The notes under the pieces: model-generated | Database searches by the model: none | Seen by the model: the letters and a program-made list of their open reading frames with translations, nothing else | Told to the model about the DNA's origin: nothing | In this document: in pieces, positions 12,329 to 27,400 of the stretch | Layout: each line of letters opens with the position of its first letter | Position numbering within the stretch: position 1 is the stretch's first letter | Made by a program: the position numbers and the translations under genes | NCBI GenBank assembly: GCA_005281725.1 | Contig: SSBO01000009.1 | Span: forward strand, 9,145,795-9,209,794 | From: Wuchereria bancrofti | Lineage: Eukaryota > Nematoda > Chromadorea > Rhabditida > Onchocercidae | Direction of reading: 5' to 3' | Length of the DNA: 64,000 bases

Positions 12329-15300
12329 TCAGTCAACTTGAGCATTACTCGAATCGATCAGTGATATTTGTGCAAAACCTATTAAAGCACGTTCATCCGG
12401 CATCTCTTGCGGTGGTACCGAACTTAGAGCAAAGGTTACAGACTTTTTGTCACTTTTCGATAATGCTGCATCCACAAGTTTTTTTAAATTTGCTGCTACA
12501 ACTACCAGGTCATGCCCATCGATTAGTTCAGCTGCAACTAGCTCATGTGCAATACCTTCAACAGTATCAACTGATGGCGTATAGTCAAATTTGATATCAT
12601 TCAGCTCTTTCTGCGCATTCCTCACACGTAGCACCTGAATTTCGAAAAGAAATTATCCATTCAGTAAAAGCGCTAATAAAGAAAAAACGAAATGACCAAT
12701 CAAAAAATCGCTATTCACAATTGCAGATTAACTTACCTACAATGACCCTAAAAAATTCAAGTCAGCTGATATTTTTTCCACTAAACTTCATTTTTCAAAC
12801 AAATAGTAGAATAGTATTCTGTTTTGGTGCTGAAGAATAAAAATAAAAAACAATTTTCACTTATAATATTAACGAAATTTCAGAAATTTAACGAAGCGAA
12901 GTACCAAATTGATGGTTTCCGAAGCACTTGCTGCAGCAGCTGAAGTCGTTGGAAGGTCCATTTTTCCACCTTCTTCTTCTTCTGATTCAGTCTCTTCCGG
13001 TTCGAATTCCCAATTCCCTTCTGAATTCTTCTTCAGTTTACCCGATGCAACCTGAAACACAACACAACTTTCATCTTGTAACGCTTTTCTATTCTAATAA
13101 ATTATTCGACGCAGTTGATCAAATTTTATATCAGTATTTGAGAGAAATTTGAACATTGGACCTACTCATCTTCTAACTTAATTTCGCCAGATCCTCTATT
13201 TCCTCTGAAAAAGGGCTATGAAAACTGTCTGAAAGTTAAAATTACAAGCGGCTGAAATAATTAAACTCTAAACTGTTCGATATTGTTTCGAAGTAGAAGC
13301 AATAAAAATGATAGTGCAGTATCTATGATTAAAAATGAAGTGTTCTGTTATCATATTAGATTTTCAAGATTATTAAATTAGCAGGTACATAGCATTTATT
13401 ATTTTTAACGTACTGATTCTGCATAATACCTTTTTCGGTGCATCAGTTTGATGATGTGATGGAAGTGGCATAGATGCTAAATTTTCAATTAAGGCATGCA
13501 CCAAATACTTCTTGTCTTTAGCCTTTTTGAAAAAGGAATACTTCAGAAGTTCGCTTGCAGTTGGTCGCTTCGATGGATCTTTCTGAAAATTTATCGAATT
13601 ACTACTTAATATTATTTTCATGTAAGCTGTTGATGTAATATAACATTTTTTGAGTCTGAAAAGTCACACTTATTTACACTGTGGTTTGCCTAAATATGTT
13701 TAAGTCATCTCAAATAAAAGAAAACCAAGCAATCAATCAATAAGATTACTACATAAATGCGCAAATGAATAAGTTAGTAAACAAATAAATTATTTTTATT
13801 ACCTGCAAGCAGTCCTTTATGACGTGGCGGAAGCTTTTTCCATATGCTTTATATTGATCTTTTCTTTCCGCATTTGTTTCCAAATTTGGCGGATCATTTT
13901 GTAGCGTTAACATTAAAACCTTAAAGTAAGTAGTATATATTCGGATTGCTATTCGAATATATAAAAAAGGAAGAAATAGTTATCAAATATAAAAAAGGAA
14001 AACCAACCTTCATCGGTGGGAATTTATGATAAGGAGCTGTACCAGTTGCTAATTCAATAGCTAAAATACCAAAACTCCAGATATCAGCTTTGAAGTCATA
14101 CCCTGAAACTTGCTCCATAACTTCGGGAGCCATCCAACACGGTGTTCCAACGAATGTATGCCGAACTTTCTGTAATAATACACAAAATTGTTTTATTTTA
14201 AGCAAAAGAATATACTGGCTTTTAAAACTTAAATCAAATTCCTCAAAATTCCATTATTTTTCAATATCAAGAAACCTGTCTTGATAAGTCTCCTTGACTT
14301 GCAGATAGCCATCCAGAGACGCCGAAATCCGCAATTTGAACTGTGCCATCATCAGCAATCAGTATATTACCAGCCTTAAATAATAAATGTTTCTACCAAT
14401 TTTTGTCCTTTTGTCCATATAAACAAATCACCTAGAAACGCGAGCATTTCCGTTACGAGGGTTTTGCAAGACTTGAAAATTTGAAAAGATTTAACGAAAA
14501 AAGACTGAAAATAGCAAAATTAATTCCGCAAACAAAATTTTTCTATTTACTAATTCAGAAGAGACATTTTTTTTTTAATTCTAAGAAACTTTTTAACAAA
14601 TGAATTGTATTTGCAAAAATTAACAACTCTTCTACCTTAATATCACGATGTATCTGTCCACTACTATGGAAATATTCCAGTCCTCGCAACACCTCCTTTA
14701 GGACGGTAGCAATAGTTACTTCATCTAAAACACCTGATGAAGCCGCTTCTTTTCCCATTGCCTAAAATAAAAATAATCAAGAAAACAAAAATTGTTTAAA
14801 ACACCAAGATGTACAAAATTTGATTATACTAATCGTCGAGTTATATATGTATGTATTAAAAATTCATTATAAACTAAATTATCAATAATCTAAATTAATT
14901 AATAGAAATATTTAATTCAAACAATAATTGACATCCTATTTCTTCATAAGCATATATCTATCTACCTTTATACGTCGTTTCAGGATATCAAGCATACTGC
15001 CACAATTGAGAAGACGCATGACAACCCATAATTCTTCGCCAACAACAAATGATGTGTGATACATGACAACATTAGGATGCATACATAATGCCATCGCCTA
15101 AACAATAACAAAAAAAAAGGATGAAACATAATATGATAAAAGATAAATAACCAATACACTACTATTGTATGAATTTTATGGAAGTATCAATCCAGATAAA
15201 CCTTCTTTTTTTTTTTATGCAATACCTAAACTTGCATAATTCCTTACACCTTAGTAGCCTGTTACCCACCACTCCCAACAAGTTTCGTTTACATTTATTT

Positions 15301-15765
15301 CATGGAAGAGCTCGTCGACTGACGTTTGACATTTCTCGAGATTAATGCATTTAATAGCACATAACTCATTTCGTGGAATGCATAATGCCTGAAAAATAAA
15401 ATCTGTAAGTATATTTGATTAATACAATAAAAGGAAAATATTGCTTAAGTATAAGATTTAACTTTCACAAATGTTTATAAGCAAAAACAGATAAACATAC
15501 ATATACAATCTCTATAATTTCCAGTTTTTAACTCAACTATATCTTCTTTTAACCATGTTTTGAAATAAAAAGAGAATTCTTTAAATATTGTTAAATATAT
15601 TAAAAACATATTAAATCAAATAAAACAAAAAAGAAAAAAAAAACAAACTTTGTATACAGTAGCTGTTGCACCAATTCCAATAGAATCCTCTAATTTGTAA
15701 TCTTCTTTTTTATTTGGCCAAATGGTACCACTGGCGCCCTCATCCGGCGGATGATTTGTACTCAT
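12329..15765 (-). CDS. gck-3: GCK-3, Ste20 kinase of the OSR1/SPAK family
   Basis: Ten exons in transcript order: 15765-15649, 15388-15293, 15097-14966, 14761-14636, 14374-14276, 14169-14008, 13919-13803, 13582-13430, 13051-12905 and 12634-12329, all phase 0, giving 484 residues. GCK-3 is phosphorylated by WNK-1 and in turn controls chloride channels and cotransporters in volume regulation and excretory canal development. Visible motifs: glycine loop [12 protein letters not shown] Lys52, HRD 153-155, DFG 173-175, T-loop [11 protein letters not shown] with Thr199, then an acidic [13 protein letters not shown] linker and a CCT domain (about 380-484, [13 protein letters not shown] and LIGFAQISL) that binds RFxV-type partners. 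The N-terminus is shorter than that of C. elegans GCK-3. ATG 15765 was chosen because an acceptor-like TTCAG lies just upstream and a stop precedes in frame. Every intron has a counterpart in the paralogue at 1-6372. Confidence 0.95.
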
Positions 15766-15776
15766 CCAGAGTGGTT

Positions 15777-15781
15777 CTGAA
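15777..15781 (-). other. Candidate splice-leader acceptor upstream of gck-3
   Basis: On the minus strand TTCAG ends 11 bases before the gck-3 ATG at 15765, a normal distance for SL1 trans-splicing in nematodes. A cis intron with a non-coding first exon is equally possible. Confidence 0.4.
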
Positions 15782-18470
15782 TCAATTCATTTGATAGAAA
15801 ATAATTTTTTTTATTGATACTATAAAGAATTCATTTTCTTATGAAATAACGAAACGACAATATTGGCCAATCATAGAGTGAAACATTCCATGCAAATAAT
15901 TTAAGCTTAAAATCTCACAAAAAAAAACGGTTATTTTCTGCTTCTTGAAAATTTTCAGAAAGAAAAATGGACGATTAAAGTAATCAAATTCAAATGATTA
16001 TTTCATAATGAGAATTTTAAATTTATCTTATTACAGCCTTCCGAAATGCTAGTCTGATTAAAGCAGTTCGCGTAGAAAAATATTTGATAGGTTCTAATAT
16101 AATGATACATTTAAAGCTTTTAGCAGTTTTTAAATTAATCCAAGCGTAAAATTTCTATATAACAAAATTTCAAAAAAAAAAAAAAGAAAGAAAAAGAAAA
16201 AAAAAGAAAAAAAACCATTCCGAGGTTCGAACTTCTTAAATTTTCTAATGTAAATAATCCATCTTTTCTTTTTTTCCCGATTTTTTGCATTATTTTTCAA
16301 AACATTTAGTTATTTAAAACAAATGTTTACATTCCCTAAAATTTATCATTAAAAAGTTAATATGTTTACATGGCAGATTAACCTTGTAACAAATAATTAT
16401 AAACAATTTTAAGAATAATACCGAAATTTTTTTTTATTACTTAATCACAGGACGAGCAAAATAGCAATGACAGCTATGAATGATAAAATAACTTGAAAAG
16501 TGATAAGTTTTAACACAATGATAAGAAGGAGAAAAAGAAAAACACGTAAGGCATAACATATAACAAAACATATAAAGTATTTATAGAAGCAGAAATTTTA
16601 TATACAATAGAAATTATCAAAAAATATTTCAAAAAAAAAAAAAAGAAAAAAAAAAGAAAACGATATGGTCAGAAAATATCCTTCTATATGAGAGATAATT
16701 ACGATGAAAATAAAAATGGAAGAAAATCATTACTATGACCTTGGCCGAAACTTTATGCTCGTTTCCCTTAACAGTTGAGATCTGCCTAAAAGAACATCTA
16801 TCTCTCATCTCACTTTTCAATCATTAGTTGAGGATTCATCAAGAATACTTTTTTTTTTCTTATCAATATTCTTGATCAGAAAAAAAAAAATTATGGGTTT
16901 ACCAGTATAATAAAACCCATGATTTTTTTTTGCTCATCTAAATTAATTTTTCCAATATTTTAATTTCAAAAAAATACATACAAATATACTATTGACAAAA
17001 AGTAGAGAAAAAAGAGAAAACCGAAAAAAAAAAGTATATATATAAATTAAAATATACAAAATCAAAAGTTTTTTTTTTCTCCTCTGAAATAAATTTTCAC
17101 AAGTTTTATTTCCTTGAAAAGTTAAACTTAAAAAAAAAAGGAGAAAGTAGTTAAGTATAATAAAATTATATTCATAACTTAACAAATATCTTCAAAGAGG
17201 AAAAAAAAAAACTTTTTCAATACCGCTAATAATTACCACTTTTCTCTCTTCTTTTTCTCTCTATACCCTTTTGCACTTCCCACATTCACCGGAAATAAGA
17301 GATGTGAAAACGGATCACCTGACTCGTTGCTACTCCAAAAACTAATCAACAACTTTTTTATTACCTCATAATATTTGTTTAATTTTCTTTTTTTGCTAAT
17401 GTAAATTTTCTAAAATTATCACAATTATCTCACTTTCTTCTTTCATCAATTCAAATCATTATTCATTAACTAAGAACAAGATTTTAAAATTAAATTATAA
17501 TAATCAACTAACTAATTTGTTCATAAAGTTCTCAATTATTTAAACACTACCATTAAACTAACAAACAATGAACATCATGACCATCATTATCATCACCTAT
17601 CATTATTATTATTATTCAGTATGGAAAAAAATAACTAATTTGCATTTTATAATGATTCAACAAAAAAAAAAAAAAATGAATTCTTTTTTTTTCTATTGTC
17701 ATTTCAATGGAATGTACTTGACAATTTGTTAAAAATGCCTAACAAAGATATTTGCGCCTCATAATATTATTCCATCGTATCGAATAAAAGAAAATTTCAT
17801 TATCAAATTTCAAAAAAAAAAAGAAAAAAAAAATTGAAAAAGATGCAAAAAATTGAAAAAAGATTTTTTGCATTTTAAAAAATCCATTTTTCTCAATAGG
17901 ATAGAAAATATGAAGAAAACAATTATTCAATTAATGAGAAATAATTTTTAAAAAAAAAAAGGAAAAATACGGGAAATAATGGTAAATAATTCCTACATTT
18001 ATATAATTAATTTATAGATAGATAAGAAAAGTGAATATGAAGTAATTTTTATGTTGTTTCGTCATTGTAAAAAGAAAAAAAAGAAGACAACTTTTAGCTA
18101 GCTTTGTTTCATCTAATTTTTATTCTTATCTTTAAAGTCATTTCTGTTTTTTTTAAAATGATGATAAAACAATCTTACAGCAAAACGTTATTTGTTTTCT
18201 CCGCTTTATTTTGAATAAAAATATATCTTCTAACTTTCAATTATAATTGAAATATTTTTTTTGCAGTAAATTCGACAACAAAACAGTTACTTTTTCACTA
18301 TCGAAATGAGTATAAAAATCTAAGGAATCTAACTGCCATTATTTAGACCAAATCGATCCTAAATCTCAGTTAATTAAAAGAAAATAAAATTCACGATAAA
18401 TTATCAGTGATTAATTAAATTGTTGTTGCATTTTCTGCTGATAATGGTGATGTTACTGTTTTGGCTAAAA
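15782..18470. other. AT-rich intergenic DNA between gck-3 and the snx-6 3' end
   Basis: Long poly-A and poly-T tracts and purine-rich low-complexity sequence (for example 16170-16215 and 16630-16660). All open frames here are compositional (Lys/Asn/Phe/Ile-rich) and none resembles a known protein. It should include the gck-3 promoter at its left end and the snx-6 3' untranslated region at its right end. Confidence 0.5.
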
Positions 18471-21400
18471 TCATTGCGTATCCAATGCTTGTTCCAATAA
18501 AGCTATTTGCGCCTGAAAATAATTCATTTACTATTCGAATGTTGTATTTAAATGATAACAATCGACAATTTGAATAATTAATAAATAATCAAATAGAACC
18601 AAAAAAAAAAAAAAATCAGAGAGCACTGCAACAATGATCTTTTTGCAACCGCATGAATGAATAATGGAAATACAAAAAATGATTAAATCTCAGCGAAATT
18701 GACATCATCAACGGCATCAATATAGGTTTGATAGATCATTATGAAGTGAATAAAAATAGAGCATAATAAATTCAAACAACTTCAGCACTGAAAATTCAAT
18801 TCAACAACGGTAATTCATTTTTGCAGGGGAGGGGAGGAAAAAAAATTGGAATTTACTAAAATGAAAATATTGTCGAATAATTTTCATACAAATGGCTTTA
18901 AAAAAAAAAAAAAAAATGAAACCAGTAAAAGAAATAGCTAGTTTATGAACTTATGTGAGTGAAAATAAAATAAAAAAAAAACAGAAAGATACGTGATATA
19001 AGGATAAGAACAGTACAATATAAATAACAACTAGACAAATACTTAAATAGGAGAAAAAAATTTTGATTCTTTTTTAAGTATTTCACTTCCTAAAGTTAAG
19101 AATACCATATTAAGATAACAGTAAAAAAGAAAAAATTAGCTTTAAAGAGGCTTTGATTTATGATTGTTACCTTAGCATGTTTAATCTGAAGATCAGCCAG
19201 ATCGGTTAAATTCTTCTTAAATGCAATCAATCGTCTTTTCTTCAAATCCAACAATTCACCTTTTGCAACTTCACTAATATCTTCAAATTTCTTGCAAGCT
19301 TCATTTTGCTCCGCTTCCGCCTAAGCAATTTTGTTAACTTGATGTTTAAAAATGTACAATCAATCATTGTAAAATTTTTTGAGAAATTTCGAATTCATTT
19401 TAATCTATGTAATGAAAAAGAATTGTATTCGAATGGCTTCAAAGATATAGGTATTCATTGATTTCAAACTTTAGGAATTAAACGAAATATTAATGAAGAA
19501 ATAAATCCTAGTATGTTCTATTTACAACCAGTAGAAAAAGCATATAAAAAAGACAGCATATTCAATCAGATCAAATATAGATTATCCAAATTCTATTCAA
19601 ATAAAAAAGTAGGTCTTAATAATTTCATAAATAAAGCCTTAAGCCTTAAAACAAATTCTTTAATGATAATAAAACCAGATTATTTTGAAAATGTTGTGAT
19701 TTGACTTAATAATTTAAAAATTACGAAAAATACCCGTGGTATATCTTTATTCCGTCCCCTGGCACGCTCTAAAGTTTTGTTTGCTCCTTCATAGTTTGCC
19801 AAACAACGCATCCTACGATACAGAAGATCCTAGAACAAAAACGAGTACTTCGTAAAAAACTAAAAAAATAAACAAACATTAAAAATTTAAATCATAAACA
19901 TGCATTAGAGCTATTAAAAAGCTAAATAACTAATTAATGATTGTAACCCATAGATGCTATTAAAATCGTATCTTTATTACCAAAAAAAAAAAACTTTTTA
20001 CTCTCTTTTATGCATTACTATCATTAAAGAAAAGCAAATAAAAGAATAATCAAAAAAAAAAATATTCCCAAAAAGAATATTTGCCTTAGTTATACAATAA
20101 TAATTATATCATTACAGTCAAAAATGAAGCAAAAGATCAAAATTTCAAGAGAACGAATTAAAATTTTAAGCAACTTTTAAAAAATCTAAACCCTTTCAGT
20201 ATTTGTAGTTTCAACATCTAAGATACTGTTAATTTATTACCTTAGCCGCATCTGTATCCTTCATATAGTATTGAAGAGTATCACCCAATTTTAATTCCTC
20301 ATCAGTCGCTACTCGACTCTAAAATATCACTTTTTATTTTCATATTCTGAAGATATTCCAGTGATTAGTGCCAAAACTATCGGAATTAACTGGATTGTTT
20401 AAATGACTATTTCAATTTGCTTTAATCATTTAGAAACAAAAAACTAGGCCAATATAATTGGTTACAAAATATAAATATAATTGAATTTCATAATTAGAGA
20501 AGTAAATATTAGAAAACAACAAGAAATACTTTCATTAGCTCTAAAGATATATGAGTGTTAAAAACAAGAGGTCAATCATCTCACCTCATGCTTCTTTAGT
20601 TTTTCGAAAGTGAGTGACCTTCGTACCAAATCCTTTTGCAGGTCACGATCCAACTCCTGCAGCGCCATTTTTTCAAGACATAAACCAATCCGTGCATATG
20701 AATCAGCTATATCTAGAAATTTCAACAAAAATTTATCCAACATTTAACAATATTGATTCTTACAGAAAACGGAAGAGAATTTTTATTCCATTTTTTTAAA
20801 TAAAATAAATTACATCTGCGAGTTGCTAGGATAAAATGATCACAACAGGATGATAATACGATAATATCGATTTCTTCATCAATTCTCAGCAGTATTAAAT
20901 GAGAGAATTTTAAAAGCTTTTTCCTCTTTCAAATAAGATTTCTCTTCTTTTATAAATAGCAATGCAAAATATATGACTATAATTTAAGCTTCTTGTACAG
21001 CAATAAAGCAGCTCGCTCACAAAAAAATTAAAGAATAAAAAAACTCGAAATAGTTTTGATTCTTTTTCTTTTTTTTTGGAAAAGAACATAAAAATGTTAT
21101 CCAAAATGCTTTTAAAAGATTACAAATACTTCAGTGCATTTAAGGCCTTCGAAATCTAAAATGTGAAAATTGAAATTGCTAAATCTAAATGTTCAATATA
21201 TAAAGTATAAGCATATTTGAGAATTAATTAATAACAACATCCTATCATCTGCTTATCATCTCACAAATCTAATTTATGATTTAAAAAATAAAATCAACCA
21301 ATAGAAAGTATTTCGTACATTATTCAACAGATGATAATTTCATGAATAAATAAGTTTCAATTGTTGGATTGCCTATCTTATGCTTACTTATCGATGAAAC

Positions 21401-24400
21401 TTATATGACATTTCTGCACTTTTCCCTCTCTGTTCGTTTATCTATAATATGTTGCTTACGCATTATTTTGCGTCAATTCTCCATTAAATACTAAGATGAT
21501 AAGATAAGGAAAAAAGAATTCTTCATTAAGTGTTGCAATGATAAGATAGTCAAATTGTTTGATAAATCTCAAAAATCTTCTCATTTTCATTTTTCTTTTA
21601 CAAATTGCTCAAAAGAAAATTAAGCGAATAACACTTTGATAGTTGGAATTAGACAGAGAATTATGTATATAATGATAAAATAGAAAAAAAAAAGAGTGAA
21701 TACGCTAAAAATGAAAGAAGAAAAAGTATAGAGAAAATGTAAATTGTTAAGAAATAATTCAAAGATTGCATAATAAAATAGAAAAAAAAATGAGAAGTAA
21801 GCAAAATTTTCTACTTGATGAATAATTAATTTAATAATGATAATGATATATGATGACAAGAAAATATTTCAAGAAAATAAAAATAAAAGAAAAACAGGAA
21901 AAAAAGAAAAAAGGAAAAAGTGACGCACAACATTACTTCATTTCAAAAGAAAAAAAAAAGAAAAGAAAGAAAAAAAAAGAAAGAAAGAAAAATGAGCTAC
22001 AAAAAGCGACATAAATTGATGTACCATTTTAGAAATTAGCAATCTAAATATTATCAAATATATTAACTTCAATAATTTCCTACCATCAAAATAGTTTATT
22101 TATTACACAATGAAAATGAAAATATTATCATAATATTATGAATTTAAATAATGACAAAAACAACATAAATCTAAAATATCAATCGAAATACTTAATAAAT
22201 AATACTTCAGAGATGAGTAGTTAAAGCTAAAAGATTAAATGAGAGAGAGAGAAAAAAGAAGAATTGAAAACACTGATATTTTTATTGCTTAAAACGTTGA
22301 AATCAACATTTTACTCGATTTTTAAAGTTAGAAAATCGTAAAACATTTAAAATAAATGAAATTGATAAAATTTAACTAACACTCATAAATGCATACATCA
22401 AACATATCTACCACATATTTCTCTTTCTTTCGTTTTTTTTTTCTTGAACCAAGCAAGATTAATGCTACTTCGTTTTTTAAATTAATGTGTTTCTCCTCTT
22501 TCTTTCAAACTTCAAATTTCCGCAATTATTTTCTCTCTCCTCTCTTTCCCTCTCTCTCCTTCTCCCTCTCTCTTCCTTTTTACGATCTTTACAACGCAAA
22601 TACATCAATTCTACTTACAACTTCGTTCATAAAAATGAAATCATAAAAAAAAGTAAAAGCAAGACCAAGGGAATAGATGAATGAAGAGAGAGAAAGAGAA
22701 AGCAAGAGAGAAGAAGAGAAATGTCACAAAAATAAAAAGTATAGGAAAGAAAGAATGATCTCAAGCATCTTTACAAAACTTGAGATGCTATAAAAGAAAG
22801 TTTGAAAATTTTCTTTCATTGTTTGTAAGAAAAAAGAAAAAGGAAAAAAAAAAAAGGAAAACCTCAATAAAGATCAATAATCATTAGCAAATCTTTCTTC
22901 AAAATATAAGTGAATAAATAAATATTTGTAAAGTAAACAATATTGTTAGAAATAAGGAAGTAATTGTACAGATAACATGAATATTGCCAATAATATCACT
23001 TATTAAATTTGTAGAATTTTAAATTGAAATCTCATACAAAGTTATGTTTATATTAATGATGAAACAATGAAACATCATTACTCAAACTTAAAAACTTCGT
23101 AAATCTACAAAATTATTTGATACTTCTACTTTAACAAAAAAAAAAATAATAATTTAAACAATAATAAAATAAATTTAGTATTAATAATAAGATGAGCTAA
23201 TGTTCCAGTAAAAATGATGATGAATTTGTTCGATGAACATAGGACAGATGGAACAATGAGGATAAATTTCAAATGAACATATTTAGTACGGTAACTGTAC
23301 CTCACAGATAGGCAATAATCATTCGATTAATAATTGATGACTCAATAATAAATTCTTTTTTTAAGTTAAAAAATAAATAAACAAAATTAATCGAAATGAA
23401 AAAAAAAAAAAAAAAACTTCTGCAAATTTTAATACAATGGATAGGAAAACAAAATGTAGAAAATTATTTAAAATATTCATATAACAATGTATCATTAGCT
23501 GTGATAATTTAAAAAAAAAATAAATTTGCAAAATTACAATGATATAAGAGAAAAAGTTAAGGACGACAAAGAAAACAAAAAAAAAGATGGAGCAGAAAGA
23601 TTAGGAGAGAGAAAGAAACGAAAGTAAATGATTATTACGAAGTGCATATCTGAAAAGAATTTTGGTGAATTGTTACTGAAATGATATTTTGCAAAAAATC
23701 AAAGATAAAGAAAACGAATGAAAGAAGAAAGGAAAGTTTTGCAAAAGAAATTTTTCAAAAATAAAATATACAATTTTGTAAAATATAACCGATACTCAAA
23801 TTAAATCTTCTCTGCAAAGTATAAGTGATATTTGATAAATCTATTTCATTCCCACCATTTTCTTTATTTATGAACAAAAAAAGAAAAAAAAATTCTTTTT
23901 GAGGAAAAAGAAATAAAAAAGAAAGTGAAATTGGAGAAGAAATGTATAATAATAGAAAAATGAAAAAAGTTAAAGTTGCAAGATAATAAGTTTCACTTAA
24001 CCATAATTAATCTCCAAGCATAAATTTTAAATCATTTTAGGAATTTCTCCTAATATTATTTCGGAAAAGAAGATGCACAGTACAGAATCATTTCATTTAT
24101 CCATAACTAATAGATATTCCTAGAACAAAAAGGAATAAACAAAGATTAGAAAAAAAAAAACAAATAATGAATCACATTCAACTCAGAAATTTTCTTATAT
24201 AAGGGAAAAGCACTATCCTTGTTTTTCAACAAATTATTAATAATTAGTATGAAAAAGTTGAAAACATCAAAACAAGCAACGATAAGTACAGTGATTAAAA
24301 GATTAAAAATTAATCAAAAGATGCGATATTAAAATTAGTATTTTTTGGATATGATAGAAGTTTAATCCATTTTCTCATCTGAAAATATAATCTAGAAAAA

Positions 24401-27400
24401 GAATCTTACATGATGATTGGAAAAAAGGAAGTTAGATAACTAACAGATCAATAAGCAAATCATCCGAGAAAAAAATGCAATAGAACAAATTATAAGCAAT
24501 ATTCTGGACAAACAATTCGTTGTAAGTCTAAAGAAAATAGAACTCGTCACATACTTTACGTGAATGTTTAACAAAGAATAAATTAAACATCAACGATTAA
24601 AATAAAAATCTAATCATTTTTCAAATTTTTTATGAAATCGTTTTTAATGATATTGCATCTATAAATTCATCAATTTATAATTTTGGATAAACAGAAGTCG
24701 TAATAAATTGTAAATCTTTATTCTACGCACAATTGTAAGTGATAAGCACTTATTTTTGTTTAATTAATTAAATATTGATGAAAGTGACGAAATCTCGACG
24801 GATAAAATATCTCACTTTTTGAGATTTCAGAGGTTATGAATTGGAAGAAAACCTAGAGTTTTCTTTTCTACAAATGATTCAGTAAATCAAGTCAGCAAAG
24901 AGGAAAAGTTTAAAGATTAGATAAGTGTTAAAGCGACTAATAGATTATCATAATTATTGGAGCTAAGAAGCAGAATAAAAAATGAATTAATCATAGATTC
25001 TATTTATGAAAAGTAAACGAAATGAAAAATAAAAACTAACTTTTATATAAAAAATAAAAACGGAAACTAACTTTTACGAAGTCGTGAAATTCTGTCACAT
25101 CTTGATGAAGCTTCCTTAACATGAGTATAATACTCAACCAAATAGTTCCGCTCATGTTCAAAGAAATCATCGACATCTTTCTGCAAAAAGAAACTATAAA
25201 ATCACAGTTATTCAACGATCTCTTTCCCATCACTTATGAGGCATAAAAATCGGATAGGTAAGATTTGAGATAAGTACAAATCTGAACATCAGTTCAATAT
25301 GCATTAATACTTTTGATATGTTGAGAATCATAGCATAAAAAAATAAAAGACAATATTATGCATTTTCTCCTACCTGCCCTGACAATAATACTTCATCGGC
25401 AGATTGTGTCAATCGTTTCCAAAACGATCCAACAAGTTCCTTTTTATTTTTTGCACGAACCGAAAGCTAAAACAAGAATACAATAAACCAGTTTGTCATG
25501 TGAGTTTTCAAAAAAAAAAAAAGAAACATACACATATAAAAAAATTCTGTGAACGATTTATTATCTGTTAAGTGGCACAACTGCTATCAATCATAACAAT
25601 TTTATTCTTTGTGTTTTTATGCTAAATCCATCTATTAAGCGCTATGAAATTTTACAGATTGATGGAAAATGTAACAGATCTTTTTCCAGTCTCAATTATC
25701 AGATGATAGCAAACAATTCATCAGTTTGTCATTAAATGATAGCAATTTTCATAATAATGCTTTGAAATAACCATAAATTCATTAAGTTGAAAAAATTCTT
25801 CGTACAATTAAAAACGTTCAATATTTATAGAAACACTCACATCCTGTTCATATTCTAAAAAGATTCGGAAATTAGGATCATTCCTGAAAACCGGATGCGC
25901 TGCAAGACGACAAAGAAACACTTCATGCATGGCAACCGTCTTCTTGAATGTCGCAAGGTATTCTCTAAAATATTGATGATTCGAGTAATTTAACAACAGC
26001 TAGTTATCTTGAAGAGTAAACATCAGATAATCAACCACAAAAAAAAAAAAATTTGGAAATGAATTATTATTTCTCAAGCGGCATTTATAAAAAAAAAAAA
26101 TTACTCGCCAAGTTTTATCTAACAAAAAAAAAAACTTTGAAATTTTTGAAAAGAAAACAGTCTAAGTCTGAAGCTTTCTTCTTCCTTCTTCATTTTTTGC
26201 TATACCACTATAAATTTTAAAAGTTATTGTTAATTATACTAATGACTAAGCTTACTGCTCCAATTCTTGTTTCATTTTGAGAAATTCATCTTTAGTCATC
26301 GTTGATTCACCTTCACCTAATCTTTGAAGTTTTTCACGTGATGCATCGAAATCTGGTCGTGGTGGTGCTGGAGGAATCTGCAAACAATTCTAATCATGAA
26401 TAGATAAAAAACCGCAAATAATAATATGAGAATAGTACATTTTTCATAAAATATTGCTATTATAATTTGAAATAATTTGACATTGAAACATACAATAAAG
26501 CCTGCATATGCTTCATTTTCTTCTAAACATGTATGCAACCAAATAAATTCCTCATGTTCTCGTACAACGCTAACTTCATTTTTTGAAAAATCCAAAAGTG
26601 TTGTCCTCGTATGAACTGTATATTTCACCTAAATTAGCATTATCCCAGAAAAAAAGTTTTTGAGAAGTAAAAAAAGTAAAAACAAATAAAGAACAATTGA
26701 TTTCAAAACTGCATTAACCTTTTTAAACATCCAAATTTGCTTTAACAAAACATAAACAAAACCACAAGAATGGTACTTAATATACTCTTTATTTCATATA
26801 AAAAAGTCTTGCATTTATCAATTAATTTATCAATTACTGCTCACTTAAATTAGATATTTGGCTCATTATTCACTTGAAAAAAGATATAAAGTGAAAATAA
26901 TAAATATTACACCTACCTTATCTCTTTCAGAAAGAGCATCCGAAATATCAACAATTAGGCTATTATCTTTCGATAGATCAACGTTAATTTCTTCGGTACG
27001 ATGCTATTAAAAAAAAAATTGTTTATTTCAACTTTCATCGTTATACTACATATCAATTATACATACAGTAATTAGCACAGCTGATATATGTGCTATTTTG
27101 AAGTTTCAAATAATTTCACCTTAAATTAAGGGAAATAACTAACTAATTCAAAAATGACAAAATCCATATATCAAATTTTGTTGCGTAAATTTGCTAATTA
27201 AATAAATAAAGCAATTTTTGTCCAAAAAAAGTTCAAAATTACAGTTATCAACAGCTATGAAAAGTATTTAAAAAAGTCTTTATAAATTTATTTGGCAAAC
27301 AAAGAAATTCCAATTCTTTGTTTATTAGACAAACTGCTCATCGATGAAACAAATTAAACTTACAGTTCTTTCGTCCAAAGCATCACCATCTTCCAATGAA

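Noticed and set aside
22389..22684. Plus-strand frames in the snx-6 intron
   Set aside because: Ser/Phe/Leu low complexity from CT-rich DNA, no similarity, inside a confirmed intron.
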